From Terana coerulea (Eukaryota > Basidiomycota > Agaricomycetes > Polyporales > Phanerochaetaceae): DNA of 64,000 bases. Positions 1-9,360 of the stretch are shown here, one piece after another. Every line of letters starts with the position of its first letter. Position 1 is the stretch's first letter. The DNA lies in the NCBI GenBank assembly GCA_024811115.1, contig JAKOGH010000144.1, positions 62,001-126,000 on the forward strand, read 5' to 3'. The position numbers and the translations under genes were made by a program. The notes below the pieces were generated by a model, which saw only the letters and a list, made by a program, of their open reading frames with translations, was not told the DNA's origin and ran no database searches.

Positions 1-1645
1 ATAGCAGCGCAGTCGCCGCACCGTGGATGAAGTAGACGAGGAATTCGAGCCCCCAGCAATGCTAACACCTCGAGTAGTCACTGGTAGAAATGATACGAGA
101 ACCGCGCTCTCTACTGTAGCGGAGAGCGTCGTATTCGCTGGGAACGGCGCTGCGTTAGACGCAGTAGTTGGCTTTGAATTTGGTGTAATGAATGTCTCGG
201 AGGTTGGAACGTTTGACGATGGTGCTGATGGAGCGAACGTCGGTGAGGCCAAAGTTGAAGTTTGCGTGATGGGAGGAGTCACTTCCGTGGTCCCTGGAAG
301 CCTATTGCTTTCTATACTGCCAGTGCTCCCGGAAAGCAGTGTTGTCGCCGCAACGAAGGGCGGGACAATCGCTTCTGTAATACTATTCGCCAATTCAGTC
401 GCATTGCTCTAGAGATTCAGCGTAAGAAGAGTTCCATTAGCGGGAGTTTTCTGAAGAACTCACTACTTCAGAGCATATTTCAGCAAAATCAGGAGAAGAG
501 CAATCAAGATCAGGAGTAGAACGGTCACCACTCGGCATGTGTACTAGTTGTGTTCAAGTTCGCGCGAGATCGAAGTTAAAATAAGTAAGGAGCGACTATG
601 ACGGTAGGTTATTTGAAGTCAAAACTTGGGGATGAAGGGGAAAGGGTGTACCTCAACAACACCCGTCACAGGTGTTGCCCCGTTATAACTCGCAGTGCTC
701 AATGGTCATCAACTTCCACGATGTGACCCGCGATGAGCATCCAGTTCTGCAGATGCTCCCTAACGTAGAAACAGCTCTGCACGTAATAGTTCAACGAGAT
801 CACAGATAAACAGATAACTGCACGTATAATCTGATATCGCTATAAGAAGATCTGAAGACAGTCCATGTAAGGAGACTGCGGAATGTTCAAGGGAGCACGC
901 ATACCAGTTGGATCGGGATTTGGAAGCCTGAGATGGAAGCGTGACGGCTTCATCTGTCAGAAGGATGGGATGTGGCATGTAGGTCGGTGCAGTATCATCG
1001 TGCATGGATACCAACTCTCATGAGTAGTACCTAGGGGTGAAGGGAGAGGGGTAAATCTCCCCGTAAGAGCGCCATTGCATAATCGTATACAAGCTGAGTG
1101 GCGCACGCCGTCTTCAAAAGCGCAATACTCCTCTGTGAGAGCATCCCTACAGTAACATTGCGCAACGTTAGCATTTCCCGGACATCGTCGCAAGCGGTAC
1201 TCACTTCTCGTGGCAATGTACTCAGATTCTTCGGGATGAATGCCAAGCGTGCGTTAGCATTTTGAGCCAGCGGTGCGAGCAAGAGGCCAAAGTACCAGCC
1301 AGATGGAGCCCGCATCCAATCCTGGAGCTCTGCAGAGCCCGCTGAGCGGACAACGGTGCTCGTAGCAGAGCATGAAGAACGAAATCTGGTCGCGACTCGT
1401 GGCCAAACAATGTGCAAATAGACACAATCACGTGCGCAGGCAAAGCCACGCGACGCAAGTTCGGCCGGGCGCCTCTGTTGAAGCCGAACCAAGTTCGCTT
1501 CCATCACTGTCAACGGCAGGTATTGCGTCCAAGGCGTCCTGTGCTCGCATGTGCTCCGCCAGCGGCCGCTGCGACGACAACGACGCTGAAAGCGTACCGA
1601 AAGAGTCAGAAGGACCCCGGAGGGCGCTGAAACCTTGTTACGTTG
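1..1645 (-). pseudogene. Single-pass membrane protein family, member A (left part cut by window edge)
   Basis: The minus strand from about 410 to 1 reads as a long Ser/Thr/Ala-rich stretch (for example NATELANSITEAIV and later SSSTSST), the stalk-like ectodomain of the membrane-protein family that recurs here. It is joined by a plausible 58-nt intron (GTAGTGAG...CTCTAG, about 412-469) to a short hydrophobic exon (LLLILIALLLILL, about 470-530). That exon has an in-frame stop upstream and no ATG. Further upstream lies repeat block R1 (600-1645), the family's N-terminal half, which has stops in every frame. The transmembrane segment and tail should lie left of the window. It is called a pseudogene because no start or continuous frame can be built. 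The left edge is missing, so this stays uncertain. Confidence 0.42.
600..1645 (-). repeat. Repeat block R1 (N-terminal half of the membrane-protein family)
   Basis: This block is similar along its length to 5880-6818 (R2, same strand) and 54896-55918 (R3, opposite strand). Shared landmarks are an ACAAGGTTTC / CCTCCGGGGTCCT start, a GATGGAAGCGAACTTGGTTCG core, a TGCACGATGATACT segment and a CCAGTTGGATCGGGAT segment. R1 is the most diverged of the three full copies. Frame use is not conserved cleanly between copies, so the block is treated as decayed coding DNA of an ectodomain with introns and not as a gene of its own. Confidence 0.6.
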
Positions 1646-1954
1646 GCTCTGGCAATACACACTCTCCGAGCTTTAGCCATAACATGCATAACAGCTGGGA
1701 TTATTACCGTATACCCAGCACCGGACAGATACAACTCGGAAGTAGGCCTACGCATGAGCTTCTCGCCCAGCCACTCTACGTACACCAACGTAGTACCAAC
1801 GCTCGAAGCCTGACGCAGGCACCCAGTGCTAGCGGCACGGTCTCCGTGAGAAATGGCACTACGGCGCCAGCGTGAAGAAGTGCGTTTCGCCGGGAGGATT
1901 CAGTAAGCGCAGTACAAAGCAGGCATTCAGGCATACTCGGCTGACAGGCGCTTG

Positions 1955-3640
1955 CTAAACCGGGTACACGGCGTACGGCGGCGGAGGCGTGCTACCCTCT
2001 GACGACTCGACAGACTCCAGAGAGTCGCCCGCGCTGCGGGCTCTTGGCACAGGGACTCCCTCCCTTGCAACCTGCGCAGCCCACGGGTCCTCTAACGCGT
2101 CGCCTTGCGCACCATCTCTGGCACCCGCCTCTCCAGGAACCTCTCGGTTGGCTGGGGAAACCCAGCGTGGCCTTCTCGGAGCTCGTTGGCACCGAGGGCT
2201 CGGGCGGCGTGTCGTCAGCGCGCGACAAGGCAAAGTCCGCTGCGTGGCTCGCTGACTGCAGGGTGGATCCGTCCGCCCGAGCTTCGGCGGAATGCCGGCT
2301 GAGTTCTGCATCTGTGTGCACAGAGATTCGGTCGCCGCTTGCTTGAACTAAGCCCGGTGCGTCTGTAGATTGTGAGGTTCAGAATCATGCGCGTCAGCGT
2401 AGGCAACTTGCTGGGATATATAGCTTGCGCACCGAGTTGACGGAGAGGTGCTGATTTAACACGAGACCGTGATTTGGCTCGCCACCATCGCAGGAGAGCC
2501 ACAATCGCGAGGCACAACGCGCCAGAGAGTGCGACTATTAGGATTAACGCGGCTTTGCTGAGTCCATGGCTCCTATGATTCTGATTTGTTGAGCTCGGCG
2601 CCGCCCCGCTTCCGGTAGCATGAGGGTGAGCGCGTGTCTTCATGAGCCAGACGTGAATATGAGTCATAAATTCAAAAAGAATAATAACGCAGAAGCGCAC
2701 GGCAGTTGTAGCGGTCCAGGGACGAGAGCTGCTGCCTCTGCTTGAGACATATGGCCTTCCAAGCGGGTTAAGAATACTATACGAACGAGGCCTGGTGGTA
2801 GAGGATGAGGAAAAAGTTTCAGTGTTAAACGGTGTCAAAGACACAGTAGTAGACGATGGCAGAGTAAATCCAGCCGATGCCACGGAATTTGTTGCAACCG
2901 ATGTACGGGATGTGCCCCCGGATGTCGGTACCATCGACATTCTAGCGGCAGGGTTCAGGGTGTTCATCACCAGTTTTAATGACGCTCCGGCAGGCTAAAA
3001 GCGTGAATATTTTAGGTGAGCGCAATTTAAGATGTTTTAGTGAAGAAAGGAGCACCTTCGACAAAAGACAATAAGAAGTGTGAGGGAGTTGTTGATGAAC
3101 TCAAAAGGTGTAATAACAGCTGTCATGTATTGTTGGTGGCGGGAGTGTGAAGTTGAGTCCAGGGCAGTAGAGAGAGATCACTCACTGTCTTAGCGAGGAG
3201 TATTGGATGTCAAGGCACGGTACTCAAAGACGAAAAGGTAGAGCGAAGGGTTTGGCTTGGGAAGGCGACGTCGCCGATGGTGTCCTATTATAAGTCGTCA
3301 AGTCCGATGGTAGTCGACTCTCGTGATGCGCTTACCATCTGACAAGTAGTCTGCGCTGGAAATTCTCAACAAACTAAAAGCACTTCCATTCGTCAGAGGC
3401 CGCGCAGAGAATTCGATGCTGTAACAAGGAGGGCTAATGACTCAGCGAGATATCGTATCACGAAGGGGGCCAACGCACACCAGTTGTATCAAGACAGAAA
3501 GTTGGAAGCGGGATGACTTCGTTGTATCAGTTGGTTGTGCGAATGGAGTCGTTGAGACACTTTGCGCATGGATACCATGCATACTTTTCATAGAGTTACA
3601 GCATCCGCCAACGTGTAGAAAGGAGTGATCAGGACGTTTT
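1955..3640 (-). pseudogene. Single-pass membrane protein family, member B (frameshifted tail)
   Basis: Reading leftwards from about 2970 there is a Ser/Thr-rich ectodomain (SGGTSRTSVATNSVAS), then an intron of about 140 nt. Next comes a transmembrane helix starting GLSKAALILIVALSGA and ending in a basic stop-transfer run (RWWRAKSRSR), then a cytoplasmic region with a TPPEPSVPTSSEK motif. The C-terminus is SSEGSTPPPPYAVYPV, followed by a stop at 1955. Between SSEKATLGFPSQP and the tail the frame changes by one base near 2150-2170, which would truncate the protein. A short piece of the family's N-terminal repeat (R0, 3240-3640) lies upstream. Members C, E and F have the same tail logic. Confidence in family membership is good; intactness is doubtful. 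Confidence 0.55.
3240..3640 (-). repeat. Repeat block R0, truncated copy of the R1/R2/R3 family
   Basis: The stretch around 3300-3330 (GGTAGTCGACTCTCGTGATG) matches R2 at 5950-5968 (GGCAGTCGACTCCCATGATG). The stretch around 3470-3520 (CCAACGCACACCAGTTG...GCGGGATGACTTCG) matches R2 at 6140-6200. Only the distal third of the block remains. It is placed as expected for the N-terminal half of member B. Confidence 0.5.
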
Positions 3641-4038
3641 CAGGTCTAACAAACTCACAGGTACTGTACCGAAGGCAGTACTAGTCACACTGGTGATAAT
3701 TTAATTTCTGCAGCATAGTTGATATCGCTAAAACAGCTGAGGTCATTTTAACCGGCGCGCATTGTTTCATCAATGTTGACCGCACTCACTCCTAGTCGTG
3801 TTCAACCTTCCAGCTTCAAGTTCCACCCCACTCGGACAAGTGTTGGGCAGGTACCAGTCAGCGGTGAGAGCGAGCAAGACGCTGAAGCTTTCACAACATC
3901 TCTCATTCCAGCTCTCCGCAGACCCTGGACTGTGAACAACGCATAGATACCGCCCAAGTTAAAACCAAGTCGGGTCGTTAACAATCCGCGTCCGTGTCTG
4001 CGCGCCCGCCACACCCCTCCAGAGTGATTTAACTGAAG
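3641..4038. other. Non-coding stretch between members B and C
   Basis: About 400 bases with no open frame that looks coding. One 70-codon minus-strand frame (3802-4014) has no recognisable features. Nothing further is seen. Confidence 0.4.
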
Positions 4039-5548
4039 TTAACCGCAGTCAATACGTAACTGCCACGATCGAGATGCCACTGCGCACCTATAGGCAACAT
4101 ATGGAGGTGGAAGTATGCTCCCTTCTGAAGATTCAAGAGATTCCACCGGGCTCTCGCGTCCAACATCCGCAGCGCCTACGTCTGTTTCTTGATGTCTGGA
4201 TATCCTTCGTAATCGCTCTATAAGCATGGCATCTTCTCCGTTAAGCCGGTGCAGTGGCGCCCGGCCTCTCGCCCCAGTCCCCGCCCGCAGCGCATCGGGC
4301 ATGATCTGCTTCTCGAAGCCACTGGCGGGCGGCAGGCTTGGTGGGGGCGACGGTGGATCGGATAGGGAACCGTCGAACACCGCAGCGCTCAAAAATTCGG
4401 ACGTCGAGCTGTGACCCGCATTTGCAGTGTGTTGGACGGATAAATGCCGTGACGATAATGTATCCTCCTCGGGCGCTGGGATTTTAGGGCCCAAGTCATC
4501 GGTATCTTTTGCCTTGGCGGACTCATCTATCGCGTCAGTTGGCGGAAGTCAGTACGCTTAGTGTTCACTGTTTGAGAGAATGAAGTCCATACCTGAAGCC
4601 GATAATGTAGCCTTCCCGCGACGCTTCATGTACGTCCGACCAGCGGCCAAAAGCGCAATGAACAGCGCCGCCGCGAGCACTATCAGTGGAATGTATAACG
4701 CCTTGCTAATTCCCTGGGTCTCTTGCGTCGTAGCGCCAGTGGGCGTTTGAGTCGCAGATGTCTGAGATGTGCTCAACAGCCTGTCATTCCCGGAAGATGT
4801 ACCAGAGGGCTTAATAACCGTGTTAGCCAATGCACCGTTACAAAATAGGAGACTTACAGCATTGCTAGACAACGCGGTGCTGGGACGGGTTGAGACGCTG
4901 TTTGATGACGTTTTGGTCGATGTTGTAAAGGATATCGCTTGGCTGGTACTAACGGCAAATATAGCACTTGGCGTAAGGGTAGGCGTGCTGGAGGAGGCTG
5001 GCATTGGAAGTTCTAAATGGGTCGCAGTAGCCGTTGGTGAAAAAGCCGTGACTGCGAAAGAGAGTGGAAGACTGGAAAATGGCACGGTGGTAGTACTTGG
5101 TGTGGAATCGGCTGTGCTCACAGCCGATATAGTGGATGCGCTAGAGGGGCCCTATGAGACAACAATGCGCGGTATGTAAGCGAAATAGACGCAAAAGTCC
5201 CAGAGATTACTCACGGCAGAGTCAGTGGATGCATTAAAGGCGTCCTGTAAAACAACAGTACGCGGTAAGCGAAACAGACGCGAAAGTCCCTGAGATTACT
5301 CACGGTCGAGTCACTGGATGCACTGGAGGGATTCTATAAAACAACGATACGCAGTAAGCGAAATAGACGCTAAAGTCCCAGAGGTTACTCACCGCATCGC
5401 AAGAAACGAGGCAGGAAACAGACAAAGCGGAAGTTGCACTAGCACCCTCGGCCGGGCCAAATATGCCAAGTCGACGCGGGAATCGGCGCGAGGAAAAACC
5501 AGTTGCCATCCTGTACCACGACCGGTTCAGGAGTTCAGACAGCCGCAC
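4039..5548 (-). CDS. Single-pass membrane protein family, member C (tandem mini-exons)
   Basis: The first recognisable exon (about 5548-5393) ends in a Ser-rich stretch. It is followed by two 30-nt exons encoding NPSSASSDST and DAFNASTDSA, then a long exon (from 5151) starting GPSSASTISA. That exon runs through a Ser/Thr-rich stalk to a helix (KALYIPLIVLAAALFIALLA) and a basic stop-transfer (YMKRR). A 66-nt intron (GTATGG...GATAG) joins it to a cytoplasmic tail (DESAKAKDTDDLG...), which contains SSEGSILPPPYVAY and reads on to a stop at 4039. All mini-exon introns are phase 0. The tail motif resembles a PPxY ligand for WW domains; that is inference. The true 5' end is uncertain, because no clear signal-peptide exon was found upstream. 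Expected topology is outside N-terminus, one pass. Confidence 0.55.
5152..5392 (-). repeat. Tandem exon-intron modules (30-nt exon plus 59-63-nt intron, three introns)
   Basis: Three near-identical introns lie at 5334-5392, 5245-5303 (59 nt each) and 5152-5214 (63 nt). Each starts GTGAGTAA and contains a GGGACTTT...CGTCT.TTTCGCTTAC core. They flank exons 5304-5333 and 5215-5244, each exactly 30 nt. The exons encode related decapeptides. Because all introns are phase 0, each added module lengthens the stalk by ten residues without breaking the frame. Confidence 0.85.
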
Positions 5549-5762
5549 AAATGTATGTGTCGGAGAAAACGTTCGGTGACTGCATGATAGGTGTCAAGAC
5601 CATATGTGGGGGATACTTATAGGCAAAGGCGTACGATGGTAACACAGTCTAATCGCCATATCATGACTGCGACACAGATCGTTGGCAGCGACGGACTATT
5701 CTTGCACTGATGGTCGATGGCCTTAGACCGCCTTCGTCCTGTTGGAACATGATGTTTGGCGA

Positions 5763-6818
5763 CAGTGCCAAAGGTCCCCCTCCAACGAACGGTAGTACAC
5801 AGCGTACAGTGGTGGAAACGTGCTTGTTCCGGCAGATTCATATAACGGTTGGCGATTCAGCGTCAACCCTCGGGAATAAAAGGGTGACGGACATACTTCA
5901 AGGACGCGCCGTCGTAGATGTCTGCTCGTTATCGCTTGTAGCTCCCGACGGCAGTCGACTCCCATGATGTCACATGTGACCAACAAGTTGATGAGTATCC
6001 AGTTTTGCAAATTCTTCCGAGCATAGAAGCGATTTCGCACGCATGAGCCCAGCAAGAAAACAGTTGCTGTGCTCATAATCTGATATTTCTGGAAGAAGGT
6101 CTAAAGGTGGTCCACGTAAGGGTACTGCAGTATGTTCAAGGGAACGCACACACCAGTAGGATCGGGATTGGAAGATGGTAACGGGATGACATCGTCTTAT
6201 CGGAAAGACATAGAACGTATGTTGGCGTAGTATCATCGTGCATGGAGACCAACTCTCAAGGTAGCCTCCTGGTGGCCGAAGCTGGGAAGAGTTTGCCTGT
6301 GAGAACGTCCGACCGCATAGTTTTATATGAGACGACGAGCGCGCGCTGTCTGCATAAGCACGCCACTTCTTGAGTACATCGTGTATATATTTGCACAAGA
6401 CCGAGAGCATGCCTACAGGAGCGTGGCGTGACGTTAGCATTCCTCGAACAGAGTCGTTGCGAGGGGTGCTCACTGTTCGTAGTACTCAAGTCTTCCTGGA
6501 CAAACACCAAGTAGGTGCCGGGATCAGCTACTAGAAACGAAAGCAAGAAGTAATTACTCACCACATGGGAGGTGCCTCCGGTTCTTGGACTCTGCAGAGC
6601 ACGCAAAGTAGACAACGCTGTTCTTGGCAGAGCATCAAGATTGGGATCCGGCTGGGGCCAAACAAAGGGCAAACAGACACGATCACGTGGATCTGAAGAG
6701 GCACGCGACACGAGTTCAGTCTGGCGCCTACGCTGAAGTCGAACCAAGTTCGCATCCATCACGGTCGCCGACAGCAGCCTTGTCTGTGCTCCACCAACCG
6801 AGTCCAGCTACCCAGAGT
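5763..6818 (-). pseudogene. Repeat block R2 fused to a family tail (truncated member D)
   Basis: R2 (6818-5880) is the family's N-terminal block and is highly similar to R3 at 54896-55918. Instead of the usual stalk and membrane helix, the minus-strand frame runs directly into a tail-like end at about 5835-5770 (SAGTSTFPPLYAVYY). This matches the C-terminus of member F (AAGTSEGSMLPPLYAVY). The middle of the gene has therefore been lost. No continuous frame spans the block, and the normal stop after the tail is missing. The right end abuts the target-site duplication of the TIR element at 6819. Confidence 0.55.
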
Positions 6819-8082
6819 AGGACCCTGGAAAATCCCTCTAAAGGTTAGGGCAAAGTCCGGACACTGGTTGGCCATGGCGGCCGGAGGCCGCCCGAAAATC
6901 CGGACAAGAATTGCTCAAAATGGCGGCCAAAGTCCGGACATCGTCCGCACACCAGACATGCCGTGTGCGGAAGGTCTCCCGCATGTCCGGTCTTCAATTT
7001 GATGGTTGATGGTGCATGCCCCAGGGCCGTTGTGTGAAGCCCTACGCAACACCCGCATTCGAACTTGTTTCGCGGCGTAGAATTACAGTCGATTGCATAT
7101 CGTTAGCCTGATCACAAAAAATCCTGCGCGCAGCGGAGTGTGGAGCAAACCTCGCCTAGCGCCTCCCGGACCCACCAAGCGCCTAGCCGGCGTCCCGAGG
7201 CAGCGGTCCCGCTCATGAGCAACTGCTCGTAAAATCGCACAGGTCATCTTCAGTCGGGTGCTTGAGCATGTACAGTGAGCCGTGAACTCTCTGCGCGTTG
7301 TTTGAAGTTGCCTCACGCTGGTACCGACGCGAGAGAATGCTGGCCAGGCTCTTTTGGCGCGAGACGCCTAGGGGGCGCTTGGGCGTCCTTGGTGGGGCAG
7401 GCGCCACCCTGGGTGGGTCGAGAAGAATTTTGGGTCCGGCTAACGATATGCAATCGACTGTAGCGTAGAATCAAACATAGATCATGGTGGATGACTATCC
7501 GTAGTAGCTTGGGCCAATGTCGGCACGTCACGGCATTGCGCGACCACCCATATCCAGCACGGCGGCGTCACGGCAAGCGCAGAGCTTGACCCGCTCCCGG
7601 TAACTCCTCGCCTGCGTTCTGCCTTCATTTTGGTAGGTATTTTATACAGATCGCAATAAATTGTGCCGATGCCAAACCTTTACATGAACAACCAAAGTGA
7701 CGCGACCGAGAGCACAAGAGGTTGAGGGCTTACTGAAACCCGTGAGCCCATGGCCTTAAGGATAGTCATTTGCTTTTCGCACTTTTACGAGATATATCTT
7801 GTTTGATCTCGCTAGCGATAGTTGCATAGTACTTTACCAGACTAAGTAAGCATTTAAACACCAGATTCGCGATTTTAGGAATTTTTAGCAATTGTTAGCG
7901 ATTTTTTCGGCTGTCCGGACAAAAATCGCGAAATTTGAGGTCTGTCGGTCATCCGGACAACAGTTCGCACTTTTGCTATGTCTCCCCGGAATCCGGACAT
8001 CTGGGCCCAAAATTGTCCGCACATCGAAGGTCCGATTTTGGCCGGTTTTGCCCTAACCTTTATAGGGATTTTCCAGGGTCCT
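6819..8082. mobile_element. Non-autonomous TIR DNA transposon, 1264 bp, 8-bp target duplication
   Basis: The two ends are inverted repeats of about 36 bp with one mismatch. The left end starts AGGACCCTGGAAAATCCC and the right end is its complement, ending GGGATTTTCCAGGGTCCT. Both ends are flanked by CCCAGAGT (6811-6818 and 8083-8090), an 8-bp target-site duplication. Subterminal regions carry many TCCGGACA-type repeats in both orientations. No transposase frame is present, so it needs an enzyme in trans. An 8-bp duplication fits the hAT or KDZ (Zisupton-like) groups; which one is not settled. A second element is nested inside (7084-7462). The empty site is preserved in the source copy near 54815-54840, where CCCAGAGT occurs once. 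Confidence 0.9.
7084..7462. mobile_element. Nested MITE, 379 bp, 9-bp target duplication (MULE-like)
   Basis: It has perfect 25-bp terminal inverted repeats at 7084-7108 (starting TACAGTCGATTGCATA) and 7438-7462. It is flanked by a direct duplication GCGTAGAAT at 7075-7083 and 7463-7471. There is no coding capacity. The interior is GC-rich and partly self-complementary (CCTAGCGCC / GGGGGCGCTT-type words). A 9-bp duplication with long TIRs suggests a Mutator-like (MULE) origin. It inserted after the surrounding 1264-bp element did. Confidence 0.9.
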
Positions 8083-8905
8083 CCCAGAGTCTACCGTAGG
8101 GCCTCAGGCGCCCATCTTTGGCACCGCCTCCTTCTCCACCTTCACCACCACTGCCCTCACCTCGCTTTGGCCGGGCACCGCGTCCCGCAGAAGTACGTCC
8201 GTCCGCTTCACTTGTGCGTATGTACTAAACAAGGAGTAGATCATAGCGCAAGCTCGTCCTGCGTAAGCGACGAGGCTTCCGTGCTCGAGGACGACGTGCA
8301 AGAGGGCACCGCGACGCTCATGGACGACCACACTTCGACCTCATCGCGCACGTACCACCACCGTCCCGCAAGCGAAGAAACCTATCATGCGCGTTCTGCC
8401 ACGGACCCATACAGCAACACCCCTACACAAAGCTTCACGAACGGCACCTTCACGCCCCTCAGCACGCCTTCGTTCTCCGCCTTCCACTCGCAGGCCTACA
8501 CCCCCGATAGTACGCCGACCACGTCTCGTCTTACACCCACATCCTCCAAAGAATTCACAAAGAATTAGTAGACGCCCCCATCACTTCCTGCGAATACTAC
8601 CGTTACCACTTCGTCCTCGTGCCGCTTGTCCGGCGAGTTCATCGCGCTTTTCGAGAGCCGCACCTCGCCCCGACGTGTCTCTACCCTTGTTCCCTCATTC
8701 TCCTCGGTAGGCATACTCAACAAGCACATCGGCCGTCCCCGGATCGCCAAGCTCTCGCGAGCGTTCGAGCGTCTCGAGTGACACGTACACCGCCGATGTC
8801 ACTGGCGCAGTCGCGCTCCGCGAGCCCCGATAAGAGCGCGCTTTGTGCGGGGGTGCAGCACCCAGACTAGGAGCACTGGCAACAGCAGCGAAGGCGGGAT
8901 ATTTG
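8083..8905 (+). pseudogene. Duplicated 5' fragment of the giant PH/coiled-coil gene
   Basis: Translation gives PESTVGPQAPIFGTASF, then an intact GTACGT...CTAAA...TAG intron around 8191-8240, then SASSSCVSDEASVLEDDVQ and further closely matching sequence. All of it corresponds to the start of the gene at 54.8 kb. The intron is retained, so this is DNA-level duplication and not retroposition. The fragment lacks the start codon of the source gene and has in-frame stops (8566-8571). It loses similarity near 8905, matching the source down to about 53.9 kb. It is almost surely non-functional. Confidence 0.85.
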
Positions 8906-9261
8906 GCGTTCCTCTCCATGCCTACCATCATCGACATGCGAGGACGGGGCCATGCTCTCTGCCATCTCTGCAAGTCTTTTCTTTCTTGCTACGCCCTAAC
9001 CTGAGATCGGGATTGACAAGCCAGCGTCACCGTGGACAATTCGCTCAGCTTCTCTCGGCGCACTCGCCGCCACCTTCTGGATGAAACGGGTAATGCCCGA
9101 TTCGGAGAGGCGAACGTCTGCAGTTTTACGCAAGCCCGCGAGATGCCTAATTGACTGTGACATTGAGAAATGACCGAAGACTTCTAGTACAATGTATGGA
9201 TCCTTAAAATAAATCACTGGTGTCTTCTTTGCCCTCAACGTGTGTAATATACACCCTTTCT
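8906..9261. other. Spacer between duplicated fragments
   Basis: No gene is seen. Minus-strand frames here are short and lack features. It may contain further diverged duplicated DNA, but no clear match was made. Confidence 0.35.
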
Positions 9262-9360
9262 CTCCGGACTTCAATCGGGTCATGGGGCTTCGGTCGCACA
9301 TCTTTGGCACCACCTCCTTCTCTATATTCACCATCACCGCCCTCACCTTGCTCTCTCCCA
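9262..9360 (+). pseudogene. Second short fragment of the giant gene's first exon
   Basis: The stretch reading CACATCTTTGGCACC then CCTCCTTCTC and onward to CCGCCCTCACCTTGC parallels the source exon encoding PIFGTASFSTFTTTALTSL at about 54790-54730. It is diverged and carries no usable frame. It overlaps the last codons of the kinase gene on the other strand (stop at 9343), so it may have been recruited into, or may have truncated, that gene's 3' end. Confidence 0.6.

Noticed and set aside
6819..8082. Short open frames inside the TIR element as a transposase
   Set aside because: All are under 80 codons, overlap the nested MITE, and show no catalytic or zinc-finger motif.
8980..9000. Another end of the 1264-bp element (CCCTAACCT)
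   Set aside because: Only nine bases match; no second end or target duplication nearby.
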